Source of the DNA: Woeseia sp034521225
GTDB lineage: Bacteria; Pseudomonadota; Gammaproteobacteria; Steroidobacterales; Woeseiaceae
Length of the DNA: 64,000 nucleotides
Assembly: GCA_034521225.1 (NCBI GenBank)
Contig: JAXHMR010000027.1
Coordinates: 154,343 to 218,342, forward strand
Direction of reading: 5' to 3'
Shown: in pieces, positions 53,121 to 63,401 of the stretch
How the letters are laid out: the number at the start of each line of letters is the position of its first letter
Position numbering within the stretch: position 1 is the first letter of the stretch
Position numbers and translations under genes: made by a program
The notes under the pieces: model-generated
Seen by the model: only the letters and a program-made list of their open reading frames with translations
Told to the model about the DNA's origin: nothing
Databases searched by the model: none

Positions 53121-55320
53121 TTACTGGTAGTGGTACATGATCTCCAGACCGTAAACGCGGCCCTTGTTGAGCGGCGAGAACGTCGCTTTCGGGCCGGACA
53201 GGGACGGAACCGGGAACGCCGGGCCGCCGGCAAAGTTGGGCGGCAGCTGTGTGCGCGCAAATCGTCGACTCGTCCTTGAGGTTCTTGCCAAACGCCGAGA
53301 TCGTCAGTTGGTCATCCATCATCGTCAGTGCGATGCGTGCCTCGAAGTTGTCGATCGCGCGCAATGAACCCCGGTTGTTGTCCGTGTACTTGGCCGGGTC
53401 GCGACGATAGCCGCCGGCCATCATTCAACAGCCGCCCCAGGGAATGTCCGCCTCGTCAACGAGTTGAGCTCCGTAGGACCATGGGGCGAGGCGTGGAACT
53501 CAGAGATCGTAATCCGCGCGATCGATGACGCCGTCGCCAGTAAGGTCAAACCGAAGCTCATCGTACTGGCCGTCGACGTAGCCAAGACTTGCCCTCATGA
53601 ACAAAGAGTCGGTGATAACGACGCTGGTCTCAAGGTCAATGCCGGTAATGGTTGCATCCGCGGTATTCCGTATCAACTGAATGACACCCACGAACGGGTC
53701 CGACAAATTGACTTCGCGCTGGTGTTCGATCGTGTACCTGATACCGGCGGCATTAAGCCTGGCGTCAGACCATCAGCAAAGTCTTACACCCACTTCAAAG
53801 GAAGTCTGCTCCTCGTCGTCAAAGCCTTCATTCGGAATCGCGATTGCCGTGTGGCGCATGTTGTAGCCGCCGCTGCGGAATCCCTTGGTCCAGAAGCCGT
53901 AGAGCATGGTGGAATCATTCGGATGCATTTGCAGGCCGATCTTCGGCGTGAAATTCTTCCACGTTCTCGAATCATTGAGGTCGGTAGCTGGGCAGCCGCC
54001 GTCAAGGGTGCAGACGCTAAACGGACTGATCGCCGCAATTCGCGCACTCTTTTCTTCGCGGGTGTAGCGTCCACCGAGGTTCAGGGTGAACAGGTCCGAA
54101 AGCTCGACATCGAGCGACGTGCATGCAGAACGTTTCCGTGTCCTCCTGCCCGCCCGTAATATCAAGTCCGGCAGACGGAATCAGGCGGTTTTCGAGATAG
54201 AGCAGGTCCTGCTCAAAGTAGTAAACACCAGTGGTGACGTGGAGATTATCGAAGGTGCCGGAGTACCGCAGCTCGTTTGAAAACTGCTCCTGCTCGGTAC
54301 GCGCATTCGCGTGAAAGATAAACACCGGCGATGCATCGATGTCGCCGAACGTCAGTGAATTGTACTCGCGGTGCGCGAGGATATTGACGATCTCGCCGTC
54401 TCCGAGATCCACATCGAATGTCGACTCGAGTATACCGTGCGTCCAGTCGTTATCGTAGAACCCGCGCTCGTCGATTGAAAAGTCGAAGTTTGTTGTTCCG
54501 AACAGGCCCTGGCTTACGAGACGCTGGCCCATCGCCGTCTGTAGGTACCCGTGTTCCAGCCGCAACAGGTGATCCATCCTGTCCGTTGCCGTGAACTGCA
54601 ATGCACCGCGAATGACATTGGTCTCGGCCACGCCATGGTCGGCACCGGTCGCGAGGTTCGTGTGCCAGCCGCCATCGTCATTGCGATGCCAGCCGAACTT
54701 GCCCTTCAACCGGTCGCTGATCGGGCCTGAGACCACGGCGGACGTGTAGTAATTGCCACCGGTCTCACCGGCGAGTTTCGCTTTGAGGCTGAACGTGTCT
54801 GACGGCCGTGTCGTGCGCAGCAATACGGCACCGCCCGTAACGTTACGCCCGAACAGCAGACCCTGCGGGTCGACGCAGTACCTCTATACCTTCGAGATCG
54901 AAAAGGTCGAATACGACGCCGGCGTTAATACCCAGGTACATGCCGTCGACGAAGACACCGACGGTCGGATCAATGAGCGACGGAATGGAACTGTTGATGC
55001 CGAGGCCACGAATCGCGAAGTTCGCAACACCGCGTGCGGTGCCAACGTCTTCAAGTTGCACGCTGGGCGCGGAGTAGCCGATGCCCTGCAGGTCGCGCAG
55101 ATGCATCGCGTCGATCTGGTTTTCGTTGTAGGCGCTTATTGCTACCGCGGCATCCTGAACATCGACCCCCCCCGCGCGCTTGGTTGCGGTGACGATGATC
55201 TCTTCGAGAAACGCGTCCGCCGCGCGATTTTGTGCCTGCGCGAGTCCGGGCACCGCCGAGGACAAAGGCGGCGGTGCCGGCAATCGCGAGGCCGTGCCTG
55301 ACCGTGGTACAAATTTGCAT
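53121..55320 (-). CDS. TonB-dependent outer-membrane receptor, frameshifted
   Basis: About 730 aa. ATG 55320 starts a signal peptide (MQICTTVRHGLAIAGTAAFV). TonB-box-like EEIIVTATKR, plug domain with IRGLGINSSIPSLIDPTVGV and the GVFVDGMYLG segment, then beta-barrel strands, ending GRVYGLEIMYHYQ at TAA 53121. Frames change near 55250, 54850, 54115, 53790, 53500 and 53220. An extracellular-loop segment DLTGDGVIDRADYDL (about 53503-53547) looks like an EF-hand/dockerin calcium loop. Plug and barrel type resemble receptors for unknown organic substrates; no neighbouring catabolic operon names the ligand. Confidence 0.85.
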
Positions 55321-55548
55321 GACTGGTTCTCCGTCGTAAGCCGGTTATTTCCTGGGCCGTCTTTTGTCCTGACCACAACAGCATACCGGGTTCTCCGGAC
55401 ATGCAGCTGATTCCCTCTTTCAGGCGTCGTATGGTACTGAATAACTTCGGATAATGTAAGAACAAACGTACAAGTCGAAAATAGCATGGCAGACGACGGC
55501 CGTCCCGCGTGTTGTTAATCCCCCACAATATGTCCAGAAGCCGACCGG

Positions 55549-56058
55549 TCAGCCGACGTGGGGAAAGCGGCTGTGCTCCATTTCCAGCCGCAGCAAGTGC
55601 TCCCTGGCCGGCAAACCGCCCCCAAAACCGGTCAACTGGCCACCACCGCCAATCACGCGGTGGCACGGTATGACGATCGGCAGCGGGTTGCGGCCATTCG
55701 CCGCGCCGACCGCTCGCACCGCCTTTGGCCGCCGGATGCGGCGCGCGATCTTCCTGACGATAAGCAGCGCCGTCGTCCCGGACGGAATCTTGCCGAGTTC
55801 TGAAAGCACGGCAAGCCGGAAAATCAGAAAGTCCCGCCCGGCCTGAGCGGCAAGTCGAATTCCTTCAGGTCTCCGGCAAAGTACGCGGTGAGCTGCTCGC
55901 GAGCCGCGGCGAACGGTTGCTCCGAGTAGATCCAGTCAGCTTCGGGCTGGCGCCGACATCGCGCCTTCCGGAAGTTCCGGAGATCAGGGTGCAACGCATT
56001 GGTCGTCACCAGCCAGCAGCAGGTCGCCAATGGGCGTGTTTACGTAGCAGTAGTGCAT
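55549..56058 (-). CDS. ogt: Methylated-DNA--protein-cysteine methyltransferase, frameshifted
   Basis: Suicide repair protein that takes alkyl groups from O6-alkylguanine. About 168 aa. ATG 56058 reads MHYCYVNTPIGDLLLAGDDQ; then EADWIYSEQPFAAAREQLTA and, after shifts near 55990 and 55815, KAVRAVGAANGRNPLPIVIP with the active-site PCHRVIG. Begins 4 bp after the Ada-AlkA stop, so the two form a repair operon. Confidence 0.9.
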
Positions 56059-56062
56059 GGAT

Positions 56063-57521
56063 TTATCCTCCGGAACCCGGTAACGAATTCCACAACAGCA
56101 TGACCGCATAGGCCCGCCAAGGGCGCCAGCGTTCCGCTCTCTCCAATAATGCCGACGGCGAGACCCGGTTGCGCGGATCCAGCGCCTTCAGCAGCCCCAG
56201 GTCCGACGCCGGCATCGCATCCGGGTACTTGAGAACACGCATCGCGACGTACTGCGCTGTCCAGTCGCCAATACCGCGTATGGCGGTCAGTCGCTCATGG
56301 AACAGGCCAACGTCCTGGACCGGATCAAAATCGATGTCGCCGTCGCGCACCGCCTGAGCCACGCGCCGAAGGGTCTCCGCGCGGCTCTTGACGAGACCGA
56401 TATCGTTGAAGCGCGCATGACAAAGTACCGCCGGCGTTGGGAACAGGTGTGTCAGCCCACCTTTATAAGGAGAACGCAGCGGCTCACCGTAGCGGACTGC
56501 GATACGTCCGGCCAGCGTCGTCGCGGCCTTGACCGATATCTGCTGCCCAAGGACGGCCCGGATGGTCAGCTCGAATCCGTCCCAGGCACCGGGAACCCGG
56601 ACGCCGGGATGGTCGTCGAGGAGTTTGCCGAGCAGCGGGTCTTCCGACAGCACGGCCGCGATCTCGGCAACAGGCGCATCGACATCAAATACGTCGCGAG
56701 CCAACGCAATCACTTCAAACAGCCGGCCTGGTTCAACACCGTACAGTGTCAGCGACAGGAACCCCGGCACCTTGTCCTCGCGGATCTCAACGAGACCCTG
56801 CGTATCGCCCAGCGCCAGCGTGCGCCGATAGCAGCCATCACTGACGGACTCCATGCCGGGCGTCGCGCGACCCGCATGGAAACGCAGCGCGGATGACCAG
56901 TCGAACGGCCGGCGAGGGCAGCCGCACGGTAAGCGGCGCATTTGGCTGGGGCAGCGTGTCCTCGGCGCGATATCGACGCAGGTCGCGCGGCGACCGTCCA
57001 TAGACCTTGCGGAACGCGTCGTTGAAGCGCCGGACGCTGCCGTAACCGGCGGCATGCGCAATATGCGTCATCGGCAGTGTCGTGTCGTCAATCAGGCGCT
57101 TGGCGAACTGCAGCCGTCGCGTGTGCGCAACCGCCAGCGGTGACGCACCGACATGTGTCGTGAACAGGCGCCTCAGGTGACGGCTGGTAACACCGAGCCG
57201 GTCGGCGAGCGCTTCGATATTGCTACTATCGAGGGCACCGCTTTCAATCAGGCGCAGGCCCCGGCGCACCGTTGTCGATGTCCCCGCCCAGGCCGGTGTG
57301 CCCGGCGCGCACTCTGGCCTGCACCGCAGGCAGGGACGGAAGCCTGCTTCACCGGCGGCAGCCGCCGTCGGAAAAGCACTCGACGTCTCGCGCTTTGGAG
57401 AAACTGCCGGGCAGACGGGCCGGCAGTAGATGCCGGTGGTCTTGACGCCGGTGAAGAAACGGCCATCGAAGCGGGCGTCGCGGGCAAGGCGGGCCCGCTC
57501 GCAGATTTCTGTTTGCAGCAT
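56063..57521 (-). CDS. Ada-type sensor fused to 3-methyladenine DNA glycosylase II
   Basis: About 485 aa. ATG 57521. Residues 1-75: Ada metal-binding domain, FDGRFFTGVKTTGIYCRPVC and RPCLRCRPE (four Cys). Residues 90-185: AraC-type double helix-turn-helix (SNIEALADRLGVTSRHLRRL, HIAHAAGYGSVRRFNDAFRK). A shift near 56870 leads to the AlkA N-terminal domain (REDKVPGFLSLTLYGVEPGR) and HhH-GPD glycosylase (VLGQQISVKAATTLAGRIAV, AIRGIGDWTAQYVAMRVLKY, catalytic Asp in MPASDLGL). It lacks the Ada O6-methyltransferase domain, which Ogt next door supplies. Known architecture for a methylation-sensing activator that is also a base-excision enzyme. Confidence 0.92.
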
Positions 57522-57612
57522 GTTGTCTCCTGATGCGCCGCAGTATACGCCGCGCCGGGAGCCAAACTAGCCGGAATCGGACCTGTACGGTTCCGGCAAA
57601 CAGACGCGGCGC

Positions 57613-59068
57613 TCAGTCGTCAACGCCGCCCATGCAGAGGTACTTCATCTCGAGGTAGTCGTCCATGCCGTACTTTGATCCCTCGGTGGCCGGATTCCCT
57701 CGACGCCGCCGAACGGCGCCATTTCGTTGGAGATCATGCCGGTGTTGATACCGACGATGCCGTACTCGAGGCCCTCACCCACGCGCCAGACACGACCGAT
57801 GTCGCGCGAGTAGAAGTAGGAGGCAAGGCCGAATGGCGTGTCATTCGCCATGCGAAGCGCCTCTTCCTCTGTCTCGAAACGGAACAGCGGCGCGACGGGC
57901 CGAACTCCTCGCGAAACACGCGCATGCCATCGTTGACGTTAGTCAGCACTGTCGGCTGCACAAAGCACTCGCCGAGATCTGAACGCCCGCCGCCGGCGAT
58001 AGCCTTCGCGCCGCCGCCTACTGCCTCGTCGATGAATCCAATGACGTCATTCGCCGCTTTGGCGTTGATCAGCGGGCCTATTTCGATACCTTCCTCCATG
58101 CCGTCGCCGACCTTGAGCGCTGCTGCTGCCTCGCCGACACGCCTTGCAAACTCGTCGTAGATGCCGTCCTGCACGAGTATTCGGTTAGCGCAGACGCAGG
58201 TCTGCCCGGCATTGCGAAACTTGCTGGCGATCGCACCGGCGACCGCGGCGTCGATGTCAGCATCGTCGAATGCTGATGAACGGTGCGTTGCCGCCCAGCT
58301 CCATCGACGTGCGCTTCATCGTCTGCGCACAGTCCGCCACCAGTTTCTTGCCAACGGGAGTCGAGCCGGTAAAGGTGAGCTTCCGGACGATCGGGTTCGA
58401 TGTCAGTTCCGCACCGATATCCGACGTCCTGCCGCTGACGAGATTGACGACACCGGCGGGAATACCGGCTCGCTCCGCGATCTCCGCAAATGCGAAAGCC
58501 GACAGCGGCGTTGCGTTAGCCGGCTTGCAGACCACAGTGCAGCCGGCCGCGAGCGCGGGCGCGGATCTTGCGCGCGAGCATTGCATTCGGGAAATTCCAT
58601 GGCGTGATGCAGGCGACGACGCCAACAGGCTGCCGGATGACGACAATGCGCTTGTCCGAATCAGGCCCCGGAATCGTATCGCCATAGACGCGCTTCGCCT
58701 CTTCGGCAAACCACTCGATAAAACTCGCGCCGTAGGCGATCTCGCCGCGAGATTCCGCAATAGGCTTGCCCTGCTCGGCCGTCATGATGCGCGCGAGGTC
58801 TTCCTGCGACGCCATCATCAGGTCGAAAAACCTGCGTAACATGCGCGGTGCTCCTTGGCCGGCTTTTGCTGCCAGGCAGGCAATGCATTGTCGGCTGCCT
58901 CGATTGCGCGGCGCGTTTCCACGGTACCGCAGTCGGCGACTTCGGCGATTACCTTGCCGTTGGCGGGATCTCCACGGTATAGGTCGTGCCGTCGTCCGCT
59001 TCGACCCAACGTCCGTCGATATAGGCGCCGGTTTTCAGCAGGGTCTTATCGGAAATATTGATACTCAA
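57613..59068 (-). CDS. gabD: Succinate-semialdehyde dehydrogenase, many frameshifts
   Basis: About 485 aa of the NAD(P)-dependent aldehyde dehydrogenase family. TTG 59068 gives LSINISDKTLLKTGAYIDGR; then GKVIAEVADCGTVETRRAIE, LARIMTAEQGKPIAESRGEI, VVACITPWNFPNAMLARKI, VVCKPANATPLSAFAFAEIA, FTGSTPVGKKLVADCAQT and SMELGGNAPF (catalytic Glu), RNAGQTCVCANR region near 58200 (catalytic Cys), EYGIVGINTGMISNEMAPFG and MDDYLEMKYLC. Six or more indels. Motif order equals GabD of E. coli, last step of GABA degradation to succinate; no gabT is near. Confidence 0.88.
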
Positions 59069-59140
59069 TGCATGCTCCCGTTGCGGTAAAACAAGGTCAG
59101 GCAGTGAGCATAGAGCGATTACCGGGTTGCTTCAATAACA

Positions 59141-59275
59141 CGTCATCGCGAGCCGCGCAGCGGCGTGGCGATCTTGTAAAACTAGCAATGTGCCAACGTT
59201 GCGAGTTCGCCATGCGCTGCGCGGCTCGCGATGACGAGGTTTGGCGCCACGTTGTGTTGCGGCTCGCGATGACGC
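59141..59275. repeat. Dispersed palindromic repeat, copy 3 (with extra half)
   Basis: CGTCATCGCGAGCCGCGCAG and CGGCGTGGCGATC, inverted partner GCGCTGCGCGGCTCGCGATG up to 59236, plus a third half GTTGCGGCTCGCGATGACG to 59275. Best-preserved copy. Confidence 0.8.
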
Positions 59276-59290
59276 AGTTTGTCTGCGCGC

Positions 59291-59316
59291 AAAAAAAAGG
59301 CCCGGCGAACCGGGCC
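59291..59316 (-). terminator. Intrinsic terminator after the peroxiredoxin gene
   Basis: Minus strand GGCCCGG-TTCG-CCGGGCC followed by eight T; stable UUCG tetraloop, 31 bp past the stop codon. Confidence 0.92.
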
Positions 59317-59346
59317 CAGAGGCGGGGGATAATGAATTGGGATACG

Positions 59347-60108
59347 TTACGCGGCGGAACGCTGCTGGTCGTTTGACGCATTCTGCAACCACGCTTCCAG
59401 TTGGTCGGCGCCGCCGATGCGTTTACCGTTGATAAACACCTGCGGCAGGCTCGTGGCATCGGCCACTGCGCGCAGCGTGCGGTCCGAGTAGTTGCTGTTC
59501 AGATCAAGCACCTCAAAGTTGAAGCCTGAGTCACGCAGCATTCCCTTGGCGCGGGCGCAATGCGGGCAGCCCTTGCGCGAGAATACGGCAATATCGAGCG
59601 GCTTGGGCGCGTCCGGGGCAAGATATTCCAGCATCGTGTCAGCATCGGACACGTTATACGGGTCACCCGGCTCCTCCGGCTCGATGAACATCTTTTCGAT
59701 GACGCCATCGCGCACCAGCATCGAGTAGCGCCAGGACCGCTTGCCAAAGCCGAGGTCTTCCTTGCCGACCAGCATGCCCATGCCGTCGGTGAAGGCACCA
59801 TTGCCGTCGGGCAGGAACGTGACGTTGTCAGCACCCTGCGATTCCTTCCACTCGTTCATGACGAAAGCGTCATTGACCGAGATGCACACGATGTCATCGA
59901 CACCCAGTGACTGGAAACGTTCGGCGAGCTGGTTAAAGCGCGGCACATGTGACGACGAACAGGTTGGCGTGAACGCGCCGGGCAGTGAAAACACTACGAC
60001 GGTTTTGCCCTTGAATACGTCATCCGTGCTGACATCGACCCATTCGTGGTCGCCGCGCGTGCGGAACGTCGCCTTCGGTACGCGTTGTCCTTCAATATTC
60101 TTCAACAT
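59347..60108 (-). CDS. Peroxiredoxin-glutaredoxin fusion
   Basis: 253 aa from ATG 60108, intact. Peroxiredoxin-5-type domain (1-165) with VFSLPGAFTPTCSSSHVPRF (peroxidatic Cys) and a C-terminal glutaredoxin (175-245) with RKGCPHCARAK (CPHC) and SLPQVFINGKRIGG. The fusion reduces hydrogen peroxide and alkyl hydroperoxides with glutathione, as in Haemophilus hybrid peroxiredoxin. Next to dps and divergently placed oxyR, so probably part of the OxyR response. 41 bp after dps. Confidence 0.95.
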   Translation of the reverse strand: MLKNIEGQRVPKATFRTRGDHEWVDVSTDDVFKGKTVVVFSLPGAFTPTCSSSHVPRFNQLAERFQSLGVDDIVCISVNDAFVMNEWKESQGADNVTFLPDGNGAFTDGMGMLVGKEDLGFGKRSWRYSMLVRDGVIEKMFIEPEEPGDPYNVSDADTMLEYLAPDAPKPLDIAVFSRKGCPHCARAKGMLRDSGFNFEVLDLNSNYSDRTLRAVADATSLPQVFINGKRIGGADQLEAWLQNASNDQQRSAA

Positions 60109-60149
60109 CTGTATCAACTCCGGTTACTAAATTCAGTAATAAAAATCTG

Positions 60150-60620
60150 TTACGACTCGAGCAGGCTGCGCAGCATCCACGCGTTCTTTTCATGAATCTG
60201 CATGCGCTGCGTCAGCAGGTCTGCGGTCGGTTCGTCATGCGCTTCGTCCGCTGCCGGGAATGCCTCGCGGGCCGTCCGGGCTACGGTCTCCTGGCCGACA
60301 ACGAGCTGCCGGATCATTTCCTCTGCATCCTCGCCACCTTTTGCTTCCTCGACCGTCGCGAGCTTTGCAAACTCACGATACGAACCGGGAGCCGGTAGCC
60401 CGAGGGCGCGAATGCGCTCGGCAATCTCGTCGACAGCGGCCGCAAGCTCCATGTACTGCACTTCGAACATCGAGTGCAGCGCATTGAACATCGGCCCTGT
60501 GACATTCCAGTGATAGTTATGTGTCTTCAGGTACAGCGTGTAGCTGTCGGCAAGGAGTTTCGAAAGGTCATTCGCAATGGCCTGGCGGGCTTCCTTGTTG
60601 ATGCCAATATTGACTTGCAT
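60150..60620 (-). CDS. dps: DNA-binding ferritin-like protein Dps
   Basis: 156 aa, intact. Dodecameric ferroxidase that stores iron and protects DNA. Ferroxidase ligands in YLKTHNYHWNVTGPMFNALH and EVQYMELAAAVDEIAERI; C-terminal IHEKNAWMLRSLLES. Divergent from oxyR with 99 bp between; probably transcribed with the peroxiredoxin-glutaredoxin gene. Confidence 0.96.
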   Translation of the reverse strand: MQVNIGINKEARQAIANDLSKLLADSYTLYLKTHNYHWNVTGPMFNALHSMFEVQYMELAAAVDEIAERIRALGLPAPGSYREFAKLATVEEAKGGEDAEEMIRQLVVGQETVARTAREAFPAADEAHDEPTADLLTQRMQIHEKNAWMLRSLLES

Positions 60621-60670
60621 GGTCGGTCTCCGGTCCTCGTTGTCAGATTGCTACTATAGGCGCCGGGACT

Positions 60671-60696
60671 TGATAAATAAAATGGATTATTTATCA
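60671..60696. promoter_or_regulatory. AT-rich dyad in the dps-oxyR divergent region
   Basis: TGATAAATAA (60671-60680) and TTATTTATCA (60687-60696) form a perfect 10-bp dyad with a 6-bp centre. It lies upstream of a TATAAT at 60707-60712 (oxyR direction) and of TATAGT near 60647-60652 (dps direction). OxyR sites are AT-rich repeated dyads; this is a candidate, not a consensus match. Confidence 0.6.
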
Positions 60697-60706
60697 TACT
60701 CTGATC

Positions 60707-60719
60707 TATAATATCGATT
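60707..60719 (+). promoter_or_regulatory. -10 element immediately before the oxyR start codon
   Basis: TATAAT (60707-60712) is only 7 bp before the GTG at 60720, so transcription would begin at or next to the start codon. No ribosome-binding site precedes it. The -35 position (GGATTA) is poor, suggesting regulator help. This suggests a leaderless oxyR mRNA. Confidence 0.5.
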
Positions 60720-61623
60720 GTGAAATTTCCCACTGTCAAACAGCTGCGCTACTTCGTCTCGCTGGCCGAAATCGGGCACTTCGGGCGTGCCGCAGAGGCC
60801 TGTTTTGTCTCGCAATCCGCCTTCAGCAACGCGATCCAGGAGCTTGAGGGGCTGCTCGAGACGCAGCTTGTCGACCGCACCAATCGCCAGGTCACGATTA
60901 CCGCGATGGGACGAAATGTGGCGGTACAGGCGCGGCTCGTTCTGCGCGATATAGAGGCGCTGGTCGAGCTCGCGGGAGAGACCCGCGAGCCTCTCACCGG
61001 TGACCTGCGGCTGGGCGTGATTCCGACCATCGCACCGTTCCTGCTGCCCGGCATGCTGCCGGAATTGCGGGCCGCCTACCCCGACATGACGCTGTACCTG
61101 CACGAAGGCCAGACGCAGGAGATTCATGAACGGCTGATGGACGGTGAGCTGGACCTGCTGCTACTGGCGCTGCCCTATGACCTGCGGAGCGTCACGACGA
61201 TGTCCCTGTACAAGGACCGCTTCTATCTCGCGTACCGGGAAGGAACCGACCGTGTGGACCCTGATAACTACCGTTTCAGCCGACTGCACTCCGACAGCGT
61301 GCTGCTGCTCGAGGACGGACATTGCCTGCGCGATCACGCACTGGCCGCGTGCCGGATTCGCAATACCGAAAAGGTGCGGCAGTTCGCCGCGTCGAGCCTG
61401 CTGACACTGGTCGAAATGGTCGACGCCGACCTCGGCATCACGTATTTGCCCGAAATGGCGAGGACCTCACCGACGCTGCGCAACACCCAGGTACGCACGA
61501 AGCCTCGTCGATGAAAAAGCTTATCGCACAATTGGCCTGGCGTGGCGCAAGGGGAGTGGCCGGGAAACGGAATTCCGGCTGTTCGGGGAGTTTGTTAAGA
61601 GCCACGTCGAGCGCGGGGGATAG
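60720..61623 (+). CDS. oxyR: LysR-type peroxide sensor OxyR, frameshifted near the end
   Basis: About 301 aa. GTG 60720: KFPTVKQLRYFVSLAEIGHF, HTH with FGRAAEACFVSQSAFSNAIQ. Effector domain contains GHCLRDHALAACR, the two redox cysteines of OxyR that form a disulfide on peroxide exposure. A shift near 61500 precedes the restored tail DEKAYRTIGLAWRKGSGRET and LFGEFVKSHVERGG, stop TAG 61621-61623. Divergent from dps. Confidence 0.93.
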
Positions 61624-61646
61624 GCCGTCGATCGAGCCACCGGCGG

Positions 61647-61678
61647 GAGATTGCCACGCCCTGCGGGCTCGCAACGAC
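61647..61678. repeat. Dispersed palindromic repeat, half copy 4
   Basis: GAGATTGCCACGCCCTGCGG continuing GCTCGCAACGAC, one arm of the repeat family. The 343-bp oxyR-OMP gap (61624-61965) shows no gene otherwise; an open frame through it has no family resemblance. Confidence 0.55.
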
Positions 61679-61965
61679 CCCCTCCAGATCTCTTTTTGTC
61701 GTCGTTGATTCTCGTCAGGCATCCAGCAGAGCCCCGCCTTGCCGCCTTTGCCGTAAAACTCCGCGCGACCGGACGGCGGCCACCTGCGGCCAGCCTGGTA
61801 GCCCTGCCACCCGGGCGCGGCCGCGGCTCAGCGACAGGACCACGGTTAACACCGGCTGCCGCGCCCTTCAGTGTCGAGAATCCGTTCAGCTTCGCTTCAG
61901 CGGGCCAGTGCAACCATCGCCCCGACTATTGCATTGCACTAACAGGACTACCCATGGAGACCCAC

Positions 61966-62547
61966 ATGTCCAGATTATGGTTTATACCGGCACTGCTGCT
62001 CGGCGGCTTGCTCGGCCAGACTGCCGTGGCCCAGACCGGCTTCTACTTCGGCGGCACGGTCGGCAACACGTCGATCAATACCGATTTCGACGATTTCGAC
62101 CTGGATTACGACGATAGCGATTTCGGCTGGTCGGCGCATGCCGGTATCCAGGCAACAGACTTTTTCGCCATCGAGGCCAGCTACAACGATTTCGGCGACT
62201 TTTCCGAGTCGCGAGAGTTCGACCTGACGCAGACTGATGTGCGGGCCGACCTGACCGGCTACGACGTAATGGCGGTACTGTCGATTCCACTCGGTCCTTT
62301 GCGCCTTTATGGCAAGGGCGGCGTGGTCTTCTGGGATGCGAAAGCGACGGCGCAAATCCTGCCGCCGGTTGGCCCGGGATCCGTTGTCAGCGCCGAGGAT
62401 GACGGCAATGACCTCGCCTTCGGCGGCGGGCTGGAATTCCGGTTCACGCCAACGCTCGCGCTGCGCGGCGAAATCGAGTACTTCGATATCGAGGACACTG
62501 AGGAAGTCTGGTTCGCGTCGGTGCTGGGCTTACTGTACCGTTTCTGA
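61966..62547 (+). CDS. Small outer-membrane beta-barrel protein
   Basis: 193 aa from ATG 61966, preceded by GGAGA at 7 bp; ATG 61954 is an alternative. Signal peptide MSRLWFIPALLLGGLLGQTA with AVAQ cleavage site, then eight amphipathic strands (GFYFGGTVGNTSINTDF, FGWSAHAGIQATDFFAIEAS, LRLYGKGGVVFWDAKA) and C-terminal Phe (LGLLYRF) needed for BAM insertion. Acidic turns (FDDFDLDYDDSDF) near residue 50. Member of the OmpA/OmpW-like barrel group of unknown role. Confidence 0.9.
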   Translation: MSRLWFIPALLLGGLLGQTAVAQTGFYFGGTVGNTSINTDFDDFDLDYDDSDFGWSAHAGIQATDFFAIEASYNDFGDFSESREFDLTQTDVRADLTGYDVMAVLSIPLGPLRLYGKGGVVFWDAKATAQILPPVGPGSVVSAEDDGNDLAFGGGLEFRFTPTLALRGEIEYFDIEDTEEVWFASVLGLLYRF

Positions 62548-62558
62548 ACGAGGATGAC

Positions 62559-62600
62559 GCATCCTGCCGGCCTCGCGGACGGGTGGCAGGATGCCGTTTT
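62559..62600 (+). terminator. Intrinsic terminator after the OMP gene
   Basis: GCATCCTGCC (62559-62568) pairs perfectly with GGCAGGATGC (62585-62594), followed by CGTTTT. Twelve base pairs past the stop codon; short T-tract. Confidence 0.7.
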
Positions 62601-62660
62601 CGTCGACGACATCGTCGCGTATCTCTACAAACGTTTGACATCTAACGAAGGAGCAACAAA

Positions 62661-63381
62661 GTGATTCTCCAAGACCAGCCGGACTGATGGCGCTCGCCGC
62701 AATCTTGCGCAACGCTGCTCGGCTGCGCCACGCGAGTACGACACGGCGTTCGAACCAACCATTTCGTCACCGGCAGCGGCGAAGCCTCGCGCTCGCCTCA
62801 CCAGGCGCGGTTCAGTGTCGGCGTGATACCGTTGAGGCCACCGTAGTGGATGCATCATGCGCGAACCAGGCGATCATCGAGCGCATTATGGCCGCGCTCA
62901 AAAAGCACGACATCGATGAAGACGACATACAGACGTCGAATTACAGTATCTGGCCTCGGCAGCAGCACGACCCGCGGCAGTCCGACGAGGTGACCATTAC
63001 CGGCTACCACGCGTCCAACATGGTGACTGTCGTTGTCCAGGACATAATAACGTCGGCGAGGTTATCGGAGCGGGTGAGCTCAATGCCGGTGCGAACTCGG
63101 TGCACGGCATCAATTTTGCGGTAAAGGATACGGATACGCTTGAGCAGCAGGCTCGCAAGTCTGCAATGGAAGACGCGCGCAGCAGAGCGCAGTCGCTGGC
63201 CGACCTGGCCGGCGTTGAACTGGGCGACATTTTGACGATCTCGACATCGTCGGGCGACGGTTACCCGTCACCGATGATGTCGCGGCAAAGAATGGAAATG
63301 GACGCGGCGTCAGCGCCGGGCATTTCGCCGGGACAGCTGAGCGTCAGTGTGCAAATCCACACCACGTTTGCGATCAGGTAG
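62661..63381 (+). CDS. SIMPL (DUF541) domain protein, frameshifted
   Basis: About 240 aa. GTG 62661 after AAGGAG. Frames recover TGSGEASRSPHQARFSVGVI, IIERIMAALKKHDIDEDDIQ, TSNYSIWPRQQ, GYHASNMVTVVVQDI, NNVGEVIGAGELNAGANSVH and QQARKSAMEDARSRAQSLAD with end SVQIHTTFAIR, the typical SIMPL order. Shifts near 62700, 62830 and 63050-63085. Exported or periplasmic family members of unclear function; oligomeric in E. coli YggE, which lowers oxidative stress. Confidence 0.85.
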
Positions 63382-63401
63382 GAGCGTCAGGCAATACTGA
63401 C

